A DNA stretch of 64,000 nt from Tepidibacillus_B infernus (GTDB lineage: Bacteria > Bacillota > Bacilli > Tepidibacillales > Tepidibacillaceae): assembly GCF_048898065.1 (NCBI RefSeq), contig NZ_JBLWFI010000001.1:992001-1056000 (forward strand). Reading direction: 5' to 3'. Below are positions 25,427 to 36,097 of this stretch, piece by piece. Position 1 is the first letter of the stretch, and each line of letters opens with the position of its first letter. The position numbers and the translations under genes are program-made. Under the pieces are notes generated by a model, which was given only the letters and a program-made list of their open reading frames with translations, searched no databases and had not been told where the DNA came from.

Positions 25427-26758
25427 TTAAAAATCACAAGCTAAATTGTGTACGTATTGTGAAAAATTCTGAATTGTCGTTAGTGCTCTTTGGGATAATT
25501 GTAAATTTCTTTCGTTTTTGTTTTTTATTTTCTGGTTTAAACTGGGTAATAGACCAAAATTAGCATTCATTGGTTGAAAGTGTTTGTGATCAGCAGTTGT
25601 AATATAGTGTGCCATACTACCTAATGCTGTTTCGTTTGGAAATATAACAGGCTCTTTTCCTTTAAATAGAAGTGCTGCATTAATTCCTGCTATCATGCCA
25701 GAGGCAGCAGATTCCACATAGCCTTCAACCCCCGTCATTTGACCCGCAAAAAATAATTGGTCCTTTTCTTTAAATTGATACGTTGGTTTTAATACTTTAG
25801 GAGAATTAATAAAAGTATTTCGATGCATAACCCCATAACGAACGATTTCTGCATTTTCAAGTCCCGGAATCATTTGGATGATTTTTTTTTGTTCCCCCCA
25901 TTTTAGATGGGTTTGAAAACCAACAATATTATATAAAGTTCCCTCCGCATTATCCTGTCTTAATTGAATAACAGCGAAAGGTTGCTTTCCTGTTTTAGGA
26001 TCTATCAATCCGACTGGTTTCATAGGTCCAAAGAGAAGGGTTTGCCTTCCTCTTTTTCCCATCACTTCTACAGGCATACACCCTTCAAAATAGATTTTCT
26101 TTTCAAAGCTTTTTCGTTCTGCAGTTTCTGCTTCAACTAATGCGTCATAAAATCGATTAAATTCCTCTTCAGTCATTGGACAATTGATATAGGCTGCTTC
26201 TCCTTTATCATATCTTGAAGCAATAAAGACCTTGTCAAAATCTATACTCTCTTTTTCAATGATCGGTGCCGCAGCATCATAAAAATAAAGATATTCTTCC
26301 CCTAACAGTTTAGAAATTTCTTTGGATAGGTTCTCAGAGGTTAAAGGGCCAGTCGCCACAATTGTAATTCCTTCAGGAATCTCTGTTACTTCTTCATGGA
26401 TAACATCTATCAATGGATGATTTTTAATCGTTTGAGTAATTGTCTGCGAGAATAAGTTCCGATCAACTGCTAAGGCTCCTCCCGCTGGTACCGCATGTCT
26501 ATCAGCTGTTTCTATGATAAGCGAATGAAATTTTCTCATTTCTTCTTTTAGAAGTCCAACAGCATTTGTCAAACTGTTTGAACGTAATGAGTTACTACAT
26601 ACTAACTCTGCAAATTGTGTGGTATGATGAGCAGGTGAGCTTTTCGTTGGACGCATTTCATATAATTTAACAGGTATTCCATATTTAGCAAGTTGCCATG
26701 CCGCTTCACTTCCAGCTAAACCTGCTCCGATCACATTCACATTATTCTGTTTCGTCAT
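25427..26758 (-). CDS. trmFO: Methylenetetrahydrofolate-tRNA uracil-5-methyltransferase
   Basis: FAD- and folate-dependent enzyme that makes T54 in the tRNA T loop. The product is 443 residues: FAD-binding GAGLAGSEAAWQLAKYGI near the start, ELVCSNSLRSN with the conserved cysteine, and the end motif GQMTGVEGYVESAASG. GGAGGCACAAC precedes the ATG. It lies 12 bp behind topA, as in most Bacillales. Confidence 0.98.
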   Translation of the reverse strand: MTKQNNVNVIGAGLAGSEAAWQLAKYGIPVKLYEMRPTKSSPAHHTTQFAELVCSNSLRSNSLTNAVGLLKEEMRKFHSLIIETADRHAVPAGGALAVDRNLFSQTITQTIKNHPLIDVIHEEVTEIPEGITIVATGPLTSENLSKEISKLLGEEYLYFYDAAAPIIEKESIDFDKVFIASRYDKGEAAYINCPMTEEEFNRFYDALVEAETAERKSFEKKIYFEGCMPVEVMGKRGRQTLLFGPMKPVGLIDPKTGKQPFAVIQLRQDNAEGTLYNIVGFQTHLKWGEQKKIIQMIPGLENAEIVRYGVMHRNTFINSPKVLKPTYQFKEKDQLFFAGQMTGVEGYVESAASGMIAGINAALLFKGKEPVIFPNETALGSMAHYITTADHKHFQPMNANFGLLPSLNQKIKNKNERNLQLSQRALTTIQNFSQYVHNLACDF

Positions 26759-26770
26759 GTTGTGCCTCCA

Positions 26771-28843
26771 TTATTGTACTTCTTCCTTATAATCACACTC
26801 AGTACACTGAATTTGTGTACCTTTTTTTGATCTTTTTTCCACCATTAAACCGCCACATTTGGGGCAAGGTCTGGTAATCGGTTTATCAAAAGAGATAAAA
26901 TCACAATTTGGGTAATGGTTACACCCATAGAACACTTTCTTTTTCCCTTTTCTTTCGACAATTTCTCCACCACATTTTGGGCAATTAACATCAATGAGTT
27001 TTACAATCGGTTTAGTATTTCTACATTCTGGAAATCCTGAACATGCTAAGAATTTCCCAAATCTCCCCATTTTATAAACCATAGGGCGACCACATTTTTC
27101 ACATATTTGATCAGAGATCTCATCTTTGATTTCTACTTCTTTCATCTCTTCTTCAGCATGTTTTAATCTTTTTTCAAAATCCCTATAAAAGTTTTCCAAT
27201 ACATCTACCCATTTTAAGTTTCCATCTTCAATTTTATCCAGCTGATCTTCCATATGTGCGGTAAATTCTACATCAAGAATTTCCGGGAAGAACTTTTTCA
27301 TTAGAATAATAACGAGCTCACCTAGTTCAGTGGGGACAAATTTTTTATCTTCTAGTTTAACATAGCCTCTTTTTTGAATGGTTTCTAATGTTGGTGCATA
27401 CGTGCTAGGTCTACCAATCCCTAGTTCTTCCATAGTCTTAACCAACCGAGCTTCTGTGTATCTAGGAGGTGGTTGGGTGAAATGTTGTTCTGGGTCTATA
27501 TTTTTTAGCGTAAGTTCTTGTTTTTCTTCCAACGGAGGTAAAAAACGTTCTTCATCTTTATTTCCATCATCATTTCCTTCTACGTACAGTTTAATAAACC
27601 CGGGAAATTTAATTTTAGAACCTGTTGCTCTAAATAAAGCATTTCTTTCTCCAATATTAATATCAACCATCATTGTGTCTAAGATCGCTGGTGCCATTTG
27701 ACTTGAAACAAAACGCTCCCAAATCAGGCGGTACAACCTTAATTGATCTCTTGATAAAAATGCTTTTAATGAATCTGGTGTTTTGAAGACAGATGTTGGC
27801 CGAATGGCTTCATGAGCATCTTGAGCGTTTTTCCCCTTTTTTGCTGTTCGCGGATTTTTAGGTAAATATTTTTCTCCATATGTTTTTTTGATATATTCCT
27901 TTGCTTCTTCTTGTGCAACTTGGGATACCCTTGTTGAGTCCGTTCGCATATAGGTAATTAGACCTACTGTTCCTTCCTTTCCTAATTCGATCCCTTCATA
28001 TAATTGTTGTGCAATAGACATTGTTTTAGAGGCACGGAAATTTAATTTTCGTGCTGCCTCTTGCTGTAATGAACTAGTAATAAATGGAAGTGCCGGGTTT
28101 CGGGTTCTTTCACTTTTTTTCACTTCCGAAATAATGACGGGATAACCTTCAATGCTTTCTAGTAACTGTTTCACTTCTTCATTTGAATGTAACTCTGTTT
28201 TTTTGCCATCATATCCAAAGAATTTTGCTTCAAAGTTTTCCCCATGAGTTTCTAATAACAAAGTAACAGACCAATATTCCTCAGCCACAAATTCTTTAAT
28301 TTCTTTTTCACGATCATAGATCAATTTTACTGCAACAGATTGAACACGCCCTGCACTTAATCCCTTTTTTACTTTTTTCCATAAGAGTGGACTTATTTTG
28401 TATCCCACTAATCGATCTAATATTCTTCTCGCCTGTTGTGCATCTACGAGATCCTTATTTACTTTTCGCGGATGTTTAAAAGCTTCTTTAATTGCATCTT
28501 TTGTAATTTCATTAAATACAACACGGCATTTTTTATTTTCGTCTATATTTAACGCTCTTGCCAAATGCCAAGCGATTGCTTCCCCTTCTCGGTCAGGGTC
28601 AGCAGCTAAGTATACATTTTTCACTTTTTTTATAGCATCTCTTAGGTTCTTTAAGACTTCACCTTTTCCTCTTATGGTTATATATTTGGGGGAGAATTGG
28701 TTTTCTATTTCAACACCTAATTGACTTTTTGGTAAATCAATGACATGACCCATGGATGCCTTTACAATATATTTCTTCCCTAAATATTTTCCGATGGTTT
28801 TTGCTTTAGCAGGTGATTCTACAATGACTAGAGAATCTGCCAT
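26771..28843 (-). CDS. topA: DNA topoisomerase I
   Basis: Relaxes negative supercoils. The product is 690 residues. TOPRIM with E9 (LVIVESPAKAKTI) and DPDRE (82-86), the 5'-phosphotyrosine Y298 in GLITYMRTDSTR, and three C-terminal four-cysteine zinc fingers (from about 590: CEKCGRP, CPKCGGE, CPKCGGL). GGGGAGG precedes the ATG and a strong promoter lies upstream; it heads topA-trmFO-xerC-hslV-hslU-codY. Confidence 0.99.
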   Translation of the reverse strand: MADSLVIVESPAKAKTIGKYLGKKYIVKASMGHVIDLPKSQLGVEIENQFSPKYITIRGKGEVLKNLRDAIKKVKNVYLAADPDREGEAIAWHLARALNIDENKKCRVVFNEITKDAIKEAFKHPRKVNKDLVDAQQARRILDRLVGYKISPLLWKKVKKGLSAGRVQSVAVKLIYDREKEIKEFVAEEYWSVTLLLETHGENFEAKFFGYDGKKTELHSNEEVKQLLESIEGYPVIISEVKKSERTRNPALPFITSSLQQEAARKLNFRASKTMSIAQQLYEGIELGKEGTVGLITYMRTDSTRVSQVAQEEAKEYIKKTYGEKYLPKNPRTAKKGKNAQDAHEAIRPTSVFKTPDSLKAFLSRDQLRLYRLIWERFVSSQMAPAILDTMMVDINIGERNALFRATGSKIKFPGFIKLYVEGNDDGNKDEERFLPPLEEKQELTLKNIDPEQHFTQPPPRYTEARLVKTMEELGIGRPSTYAPTLETIQKRGYVKLEDKKFVPTELGELVIILMKKFFPEILDVEFTAHMEDQLDKIEDGNLKWVDVLENFYRDFEKRLKHAEEEMKEVEIKDEISDQICEKCGRPMVYKMGRFGKFLACSGFPECRNTKPIVKLIDVNCPKCGGEIVERKGKKKVFYGCNHYPNCDFISFDKPITRPCPKCGGLMVEKRSKKGTQIQCTECDYKEEVQ

Positions 28844-28892
28844 ATTTTTTTCCTCCCCTCTTACTCACCACATTTGCGTGTAACATTTCCTA

Positions 28893-28921
28893 TTATTAAA
28901 TAGTAAACTTCTTTTTGTCAA
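28893..28921 (-). promoter_or_regulatory. Sigma-A promoter of the topA operon
   Basis: TTGACA (28916-28921) and TAATAA (28893-28898) are separated by 17 bp, 50 bp before topA and just behind the dprA stop. Confidence 0.75.
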
Positions 28922-28940
28922 ATTTTTCAGTATCAAAAGT

Positions 28941-30050
28941 TTAGTTTTTTCTCATATAAAAACCGCCGGGAAGTTGTTTAATTTTATCTTTTAATTGTAA
29001 AGAGAGTAGAATCTCATAAACTTCTGATAAAGTTAAAGATAATAAATCGATGATTTCATTGATATGTATTTGGGAGTGAATCATTGAATATATTTTTTCT
29101 TCTGATTCACTTAGTTGTACTTCAAGTTTTGAGTCTTTTCTAGAACTAAATTTTAAATAAGGGAACTCTTCAAGAATATCATTCACTTCTTGAATACATT
29201 TTGCTCCTTGTTTAATTAATGCATTTGTTCCAAAACTTTGCTTAGAAGTAATTGGGCCTGGAACAGCAAACACTTCTCTAGATTGTTCTAATGCATATTG
29301 AGCAGTAATTAAAGATCCACTTCTTAAAGAAGCTTCCACTACAATGGTTCCATAGGTCAAACCACTAATGATTCGATTTCTTTGTGGAAAAAAACCTGGA
29401 TGTGGTTGTGTACCAGGAGGATATTCTGATACAATTAACCCTTTTTCTATGATCGCTTCGTAAATTTTTTTATTTTCTTTTGGATAAATCACATCTATAC
29501 CATTTCCCAAAACTGCGATTGTTTTACCGTCAGACTTAAGTGCCCCTTCATGGGCAAAACGATCAATTCCTCTTGCCATTCCACTGGTAATCACCCAACC
29601 ATATTCACTCAAATCTTTTGCTAATTGCTCGGCAACCATTCGACCATATGGAGTAGGATTTCTAGTTCCAACGATCGAGATAGATGGAGTTTGGAAAAGT
29701 CCTAGATCCCCTCTAGTAAATAAGACCCATGACGGTTGAGCAATTTCCTTTAACATTTCTGGGTACGCTTGGTCATGAAAAGTAATAACATCAATACCTA
29801 GTTTTCCCCATTCGTTTAATCGATCTAAAAAATCTAGAAGATCTCTTTCATTTAACTGATTCACAATCTTTTCAGCTACCTTAAAGTCTATTCCTGTTTT
29901 CATCGATAATTCTAATGGTTGAAAATCTAAAATTTCATTTAATGTGGTAAGATTAGCCAAAATTTTGTTTATTGTTCTAGAGCCTACTCCATTCAGACTA
30001 TGAAGGTAGATCAATAATTCTCTATCATTTACCAAACCCACTATCCCCAT
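28941..30050 (-). CDS. dprA: DNA processing protein DprA (Smf)
   Basis: Loads RecA on incoming single-stranded DNA during transformation. The product is 369 residues: N-terminal helix-hairpin region (LIYLHSLNGVGSRTINKIL), the Rossmann-like DprA fold with SIVGTRNPTPYG, SGMARGIDRFAHEGAL and VVEASLRSGSLITAQYALEQ, and a C-terminal winged helix. The ATG at 30050 follows GAAAGGG; the longer frame upstream crosses a terminator and is rejected. Position between sucD and topA as in B. subtilis. Confidence 0.96.
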   Translation of the reverse strand: MGIVGLVNDRELLIYLHSLNGVGSRTINKILANLTTLNEILDFQPLELSMKTGIDFKVAEKIVNQLNERDLLDFLDRLNEWGKLGIDVITFHDQAYPEMLKEIAQPSWVLFTRGDLGLFQTPSISIVGTRNPTPYGRMVAEQLAKDLSEYGWVITSGMARGIDRFAHEGALKSDGKTIAVLGNGIDVIYPKENKKIYEAIIEKGLIVSEYPPGTQPHPGFFPQRNRIISGLTYGTIVVEASLRSGSLITAQYALEQSREVFAVPGPITSKQSFGTNALIKQGAKCIQEVNDILEEFPYLKFSSRKDSKLEVQLSESEEKIYSMIHSQIHINEIIDLLSLTLSEVYEILLSLQLKDKIKQLPGGFYMRKN

Positions 30051-30085
30051 TAAAATAACCCTTTCTATCCAAATATAATACGATA

Positions 30086-30111
30086 TAATAAAGAGGCGTT
30101 TAAACGCCCCT
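30086..30111 (-). terminator. Terminator of sucCD
   Basis: AGGGGCGTTTAAACGCCTCT pairs over its whole length apart from the turn and one G-T pair, followed by TTTATT on the minus strand. dprA starts only about 36 bp further on. Confidence 0.75.
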
Positions 30112-30126
30112 AGGAATATTAGACTA

Positions 30127-31032
30127 TTATTTTTTAGTAATACATTGTTGTAGTAGTCCTTTTTCTTCAAGAACTTGGATTAAAGTTGAACCAATATCAG
30201 AAGGGGTTGATGCGACTCGAACTCCTGCTTCTTCTAATTTAGCAACTTTTTCTTTCGCTGTACCTTTTCCTCCAGAAATAATGGCTCCTGCGTGCCCCAT
30301 TCGTTTTCCAGGAGGAGCAGTTTGGCCACCGATAAAACCAACAACTGGTTTTTTCATATTCACTTTAATCCATTCTGCTGCTTCTTCTTCCGCTGTTCCA
30401 CCAATTTCTCCAATCATAATCACAGCATACGTATATGGATCATCATTAAACATTTTTAAAACATCGATAAAATTCGTTCCATTGACTGGATCCCCACCAA
30501 TACCTACAGCAGAAGATTGGCCAATTCCCTTTTGTGATAATTGATGAACAGCTTCATAAGTTAATGTTCCACTTCTCGAAACAATTCCAACATGGCCAGG
30601 AACATGAATATATCCAGGCATAATCCCAATTTTACACTCCCCAGGTGTTATCACACCGGGACAGTTAGGACCGACTAAACGTGTTTTTTTACCCTCCATG
30701 TAACGTTTTACTTTTACCATATCTAGCACAGGTATACCTTCTGTAATACATACAACTAGCTCTAATTCAGCATCAACAGCCTCCATAATTGCATCTGCTG
30801 CAAATGCAGGTGGAACATAGATAACTGAAGCGGTTGCTCTTGTTTTTTCAACAGCTTCTTTCACGGTATCAAATACTGGTAGTCCTAGGACTTCTGTACC
30901 ACCTTTACCAGGTGTAACACCACCAACCATTTTAGTTCCATATTCTAAGGCTTGTTTGGTATGAAACATACCAGTTGCACCTGTTATACCTTGAGTAATT
31001 ACTTTTGTATCTTTATTGATTAGTATACTCAT
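30127..31032 (-). CDS. sucD: Succinyl-CoA synthetase, alpha subunit
   Basis: Alpha subunit of the TCA-cycle ligase. The product is 301 residues: CoA-binding Rossmann motif TGATGMFHTKQALEYG, GPNCPGVITPGECKIGIMPG, and the phosphorylated histidine in GKRMGHAGAIISGG. It starts 15 bp behind sucC with its own GGCGGGG-type RBS. Confidence 0.98.
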   Translation of the reverse strand: MSILINKDTKVITQGITGATGMFHTKQALEYGTKMVGGVTPGKGGTEVLGLPVFDTVKEAVEKTRATASVIYVPPAFAADAIMEAVDAELELVVCITEGIPVLDMVKVKRYMEGKKTRLVGPNCPGVITPGECKIGIMPGYIHVPGHVGIVSRSGTLTYEAVHQLSQKGIGQSSAVGIGGDPVNGTNFIDVLKMFNDDPYTYAVIMIGEIGGTAEEEAAEWIKVNMKKPVVGFIGGQTAPPGKRMGHAGAIISGGKGTAKEKVAKLEEAGVRVASTPSDIGSTLIQVLEEKGLLQQCITKK

Positions 31033-31047
31033 CTTTTCCCCGCCTTC

Positions 31048-32208
<1,161 letters not shown>

Positions 32209-32329
32209 CCTATTCTCCATCCTCCTATAATCAGCTTCGATTTCCACATCTAGTTTTATTCTATAACTTTTAAATAAATCCTGCACAAAATTTTAATTAA
32301 TTCAATTATTTAGACGATTTTCAACATGA

Positions 32330-32355
32330 AAAAACTACCACATATTAAGTAGTTG
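32330..32355 (-). terminator. Terminator of the Cse60-like gene
   Basis: AACTAC TTAATATGTG GTAGTT followed by T on the minus strand, 28 bp behind the gene. Confidence 0.65.
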
Positions 32356-32382
32356 ATTCATATTTATCAATGAGTTTGTCAA

Positions 32383-32559
32383 TTAAGCTTGAACTTCATA
32401 TACCATAACAGCAACATATTCTGTCATTCCTGTGGAGAGTGAATGACTCTGAAACTTAATATCAACAACATTTACTTCAGTTTGTTCCCTTAACCACATA
32501 TTGATTAGCTCTTCTAAAATATCATTTTGATTTGCTTGTAGTATTTTTACTTGATACAT
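32383..32559 (-). CDS. Small Cse60-like sporulation protein
   Basis: A soluble protein of 58 residues (YQVKILQANQNDILEELIN, later YVAVMVYEV). Length and pattern resemble the small Cse60 family, a sigma-E controlled protein in B. subtilis of unknown function. The ATG at 32559 lies eight bases behind AAGGAAG; a TTG two codons earlier is possible. It stands alone between comM and sucC with its own terminator. I found no clear sigma-E promoter in front of it, so the sporulation link is an inference from the family. Confidence 0.6.
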   Translation of the reverse strand: MYQVKILQANQNDILEELINMWLREQTEVNVVDIKFQSHSLSTGMTEYVAVMVYEVQA

Positions 32560-32643
32560 ATTCAATACTTCCTTTCTTTTTCTTCTATATTATATTTTAC
32601 CGAATAAATAAGATTATGAAAGCTACACAAGTTTAAGAAGTGT

Positions 32644-34200
32644 TCAATCTCTCTTATCTAACACACGATAATTCAAAGCTTCAGCAAGATGAGCGATTTG
32701 AATCGTTTCGCTTTCCTCTAAATCAGCAATCGTTCTAGATATTTTTAAGATTCGATCTAAGGAACGGCCACTAAAACCAAATTGATCAAAAGAGCGTTGT
32801 AATAGAGATTCAGCTGCTGGTTCAAGCATACAATGTTCCTTAACCTGACTAGTTTTCATTTCACTATTAAATTGAATCTCCTGTTTTTGAAATCTTTTTT
32901 CCTGAATTTTTCTAGCCTTTTCAATTTTCTTTCGCATTTCTTTTGATGATTTTTCTTTCTTTTTATCTCGCAAGGTTTCTATATTCATCCAAGGTACTTC
33001 AATATGTATATCTATTCGATCTAGCAATGGACCAGATAATTTTGAGCGATATTTTTGTACTTCTATCGGGGTACATCGGCACTCATGGTTAGGAACATCT
33101 GTGCCATAATATCCACATTTGCAAGGGTTCATGGCCCCAACCAGCATCACTTGTGAAGGAAAGATATAGTTTGCTTTTGCACGACTAATTGTAACCTTTC
33201 CATCCTCTAATGGTTGTCTTAACGATTCAAGTATACTTCTTGGAAATTCAGGTAGCTCGTCAAGAAATAATATCCCACGGTGAGCTAAACTGATTTCACC
33301 AGGTTTAGGCGTTGTTCCACCACCAATCATCCCAGCTACTGAAATCGAATGGTGGGGTTGGCGAAACGGTCGCTTTTTTATCAGTGTTCCTCGCTCTTTT
33401 AGTTCACCAGCTACACTATATATTTTTGTCACTTCTAGTACTTCATCCCAGATCAATTCAGGTAATACAGAGGAAATACGTTTTGCAATCATACTTTTGC
33501 CAGAGCCAGGAGGTCCAATCATTAAAAGGTTGTGCATGCCAGCCACAGCCACTTCTATGGCTCGTTTTACTTGATAATGTCCCTTTACATCTGCAAAGTC
33601 TTCGACAAATTTTAACTGCTCATCCAATGTGATATGATCATTTATTCTTATGTTCCGATTTGTTTCATGTATTCTTTTTTCATTTGACAAAAAACTAATT
33701 ACTTCATTTAGATGAGAAAAACCATAAACATCAATTTCTTGTACAAGATAAGCTTCTCTCAAATTTTCTTTAGGCACTATCAAAGTTTGAAAATGATTTT
33801 GTTTAGCTGCAATGGCCATTGGCAAGATACCATTAACCGGTTGGATGGAGCCATCCAATAAAAGTTCCCCAATAAAAAGAGTTTTTCCTAGTTCAATGGG
33901 TAGGGTACTTGCTGAGATTTGATCACTAGCTAAAAGTATTCCGATTGCCATTGGAAGATCAAATCCAGAACCTTCTTTTTTTAAGTCTGCAGGTGCTAAA
34001 TTGACAGTAATTCTTTTCATTGGGAAAATATAGCCTATGTTCTTAATTGCTGCTCTTACGCGATCTTTTGATTCTCGAATGGAGGAATCAGGTAAACCAA
34101 CGATTTGAAACTGAGGTAACCCGTTTGCCAAATCCACTTCTATTTCAACGGGATATCCATCAATTCCAACAATAGATGATCCCATTACTTTTGCATACAT
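32644..34200 (-). CDS. comM: YifB/ComM-like Mg-chelatase family AAA+ ATPase
   Basis: A 518-residue protein with an N-terminal Lon-like ChlI domain (about 1-165; GSGFDLPMAIGILLAS), an Mg-chelatase AAA+ domain (GPPGSGKSM Walker A, ILFLDELPEF Walker B) with a four-cysteine insertion (MNPCKCGYYG...CRCT), and a C-terminal lid. In Gram-negative species ComM is a branch-migration helicase in transformation; in Bacillales the role is less studied. The ATG at 34200 follows CAGGGAG. Confidence 0.93.
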   Translation of the reverse strand: MYAKVMGSSIVGIDGYPVEIEVDLANGLPQFQIVGLPDSSIRESKDRVRAAIKNIGYIFPMKRITVNLAPADLKKEGSGFDLPMAIGILLASDQISASTLPIELGKTLFIGELLLDGSIQPVNGILPMAIAAKQNHFQTLIVPKENLREAYLVQEIDVYGFSHLNEVISFLSNEKRIHETNRNIRINDHITLDEQLKFVEDFADVKGHYQVKRAIEVAVAGMHNLLMIGPPGSGKSMIAKRISSVLPELIWDEVLEVTKIYSVAGELKERGTLIKKRPFRQPHHSISVAGMIGGGTTPKPGEISLAHRGILFLDELPEFPRSILESLRQPLEDGKVTISRAKANYIFPSQVMLVGAMNPCKCGYYGTDVPNHECRCTPIEVQKYRSKLSGPLLDRIDIHIEVPWMNIETLRDKKKEKSSKEMRKKIEKARKIQEKRFQKQEIQFNSEMKTSQVKEHCMLEPAAESLLQRSFDQFGFSGRSLDRILKISRTIADLEESETIQIAHLAEALNYRVLDKRD

Positions 34201-34278
34201 CGCAAACACTCCCTGACCTGTAATATCTGACTCTTATTAAATTTCTTTCAATTTCTCAAAATTCCTTTAATTTTTCAT

Positions 34279-34309
34279 TAAAAAACGTCTAACCATATTG
34301 ATTAGACGC
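34279..34309 (-). terminator. Terminator of the thiamin operon
   Basis: GCGTCTAA TCAATATGG TTAGACG plus six T on the minus strand, 14 bp behind the thiY stop. Confidence 0.87.
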
Positions 34310-34322
34310 TAATCTTCTTTAC

Positions 34323-35321
34323 TTAGTCTATTTCTATAAACATTTGCTCAACTGGCTTTTTATTTTTAATCAGTTGATAACTTTCCATCCAATCTTGGAC
34401 TTCATTCCATTGTTCTTTATTTTGCCATCCAAAGGGATGCCCTGAAATCTCCATCAACGGAAGCAAACGTTCCAAACTTTCAGTTTCCACTTGGGGATCT
34501 AATGGAGACTCCTTCTGCTGATGATCTAATAAGATTTGCAAACTATCCTCGGGATTTTTTTGAACTTCTTCCTGTCCTTTTTGCGCAGCTTTCCAAAATT
34601 TTTTCAAAAGATCTGGATTCCTTTTCCATTGCTCCTGACTTGTCACAAGTACTAATTCAGCATAATCTGGAACACCATAAGATGGAGGATAAAATTCTCG
34701 AACTTTAAACCCTTCTTTATTTAATAAAATTTCTTCATGGTTAAGATAACCGCCACTGATTGCATCAACCTTTTTCGTGCTTAATGCAGACATTAAATCC
34801 CAACCTACATCAACCATTTTAATCTTTTCAGGGTTCCCACCGCTATGTTTTATCATCGTTTTAACAAGAGCTTCATTCATTGGGATCGACGGATATCCAA
34901 TCGTTTTCCCTTCCAAATCCTTGGGAGTTTTAATTTCACTATTTTCAGGTACTAATAAGACATTTAGTGGATGATTGACAACCGATGCAATGGATACGAC
35001 GGGAATTCCTTTGTCATTGGCCGAAATCACCTCAGGTTGATAACTTAATGCGAGATCTACTTTTTCAGCAGCGACTAACCGCAGAGGATCATTTGTTTCA
35101 GCTGGCATAACAAACTCTACATCAATTCCTTCTTGATCAAAAAATCCTTTCTCTTTAGCCACATATAAAAACGAATGAACTGCATTCGGATACCAATCTA
35201 ACATCACTTTTAATTTTGTTTTTTCAGTTTCATTATTATTTGGATTTGAACTACACCCAACAAAAGTAAAGATTAAAGCAAGAATAACGATTGGAACGAT
35301 ATATTTTATTTTTTTATTCAT
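34323..35321 (-). CDS. thiY: Thiamin-precursor ABC transporter, substrate-binding lipoprotein
   Basis: A 332-residue lipoprotein of the NMT1/THI5-like family. The signal peptide ends in the lipobox TFVGC with C23, followed by an N/E-rich linker. The mature part has LKVMLDWYPNAVHSFLYVAKEKGFF and the hinge region typical of ThiY proteins, which bind formylaminopyrimidine salvage compounds. It is the last gene of the TPP-riboswitch unit, 14 bp behind thiX. The exact ligand is inferred from context. No ATPase gene follows. Confidence 0.85.
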   Translation of the reverse strand: MNKKIKYIVPIVILALIFTFVGCSSNPNNNETEKTKLKVMLDWYPNAVHSFLYVAKEKGFFDQEGIDVEFVMPAETNDPLRLVAAEKVDLALSYQPEVISANDKGIPVVSIASVVNHPLNVLLVPENSEIKTPKDLEGKTIGYPSIPMNEALVKTMIKHSGGNPEKIKMVDVGWDLMSALSTKKVDAISGGYLNHEEILLNKEGFKVREFYPPSYGVPDYAELVLVTSQEQWKRNPDLLKKFWKAAQKGQEEVQKNPEDSLQILLDHQQKESPLDPQVETESLERLLPLMEISGHPFGWQNKEQWNEVQDWMESYQLIKNKKPVEQMFIEID

Positions 35322-35335
35322 TATTTTCTTCCTTT

Positions 35336-36091
35336 CTACCTAAAATACTTTTTAAAAAATAAATTCTGAATAAGCTGTACAGTTCCATGAAGAAACAAGC
35401 CTAATAAAGCTAGCAAAATAACAGAAGCAAAAGCAGAATCAGCTTGTAAATTGGAGGTCATCCTTCTACTATAAAACCCTAACCCTTGATCGCTACCTAA
35501 CCATTCTCCAAGTGTTGCCCCTATTACACTAAAAACTGCAGCCATTTTTACACCTGCTATGATAAATGGCATGGCAGAAGGAATTTCGACTTTCCAAAAA
35601 ATTTGGCCTTTTGTCGCTCCATAAGATTGAAGAAGAGCAATGATTTCCCCATCTACCGATTTAAGGCCTTGAAATACATTCATAGTAACTGGAAAAAAAC
35701 TAATTAAAAAAATAACAAAAACTTTTGCCCATATACCATAACCTAACCACATGATAATAATAGGAGAAAGTACAATAATCGGAATTGTCTGAGATATAAT
35801 TATCCATGGATATATGGTTGTTTCTACATTTACAGAAATATGCATCATCCAAGCGATCACAAAACCTATTACAATTGAAATGATTAACCCGATCATACTT
35901 TCTAACAATGTTAAAGGTAGATGAGTAAATAATAAGATTTCTTTTTCTTCCCAGAAAGAATGAATAATATCTAAAGGTGTAGGTAAGATATACGACGGAA
36001 TCGTAACAACTTTGGGAAGAAGTTGCCATATTATAATACCTAAAATAAAAAGGTAAATCGCTTTATTATAGGTTTTTATCCAATAAATCAA
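35336..36091 (-). CDS. thiX: Thiamin-precursor ABC transporter, permease
   Basis: A 251-residue permease of the SsuC/TauC type with about six membrane segments and the cytoplasmic EAA loop (LLQSYGATKGQIFWKVEIPSA, ending in IP.AMPFI). The start appears to be TTG at 36091, just 6 bp behind the thiW stop, with only a weak RBS, so translation may depend on coupling to thiW. The partner ATPase ThiZ is not encoded next to it. Confidence 0.85.
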   Translation of the reverse strand: MIYWIKTYNKAIYLFILGIIIWQLLPKVVTIPSYILPTPLDIIHSFWEEKEILLFTHLPLTLLESMIGLIISIVIGFVIAWMMHISVNVETTIYPWIIISQTIPIIVLSPIIIMWLGYGIWAKVFVIFLISFFPVTMNVFQGLKSVDGEIIALLQSYGATKGQIFWKVEIPSAMPFIIAGVKMAAVFSVIGATLGEWLGSDQGLGFYSRRMTSNLQADSAFASVILLALLGLFLHGTVQLIQNLFFKKYFR

Positions 36092-36097
36092 TCTAAA

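Noticed and set aside
30051..30170. A 40-residue N-terminal extension of dprA
   Set aside because: It would run through the sucCD terminator and overlaps the sucD end; the ATG at 30050 has a ribosome binding site and fits the family length.
32209..32286. An N-terminal extension of sucC
   Set aside because: MNIHEYQAKELL is the conserved start, and the extension has no similarity and a promoter-like composition.
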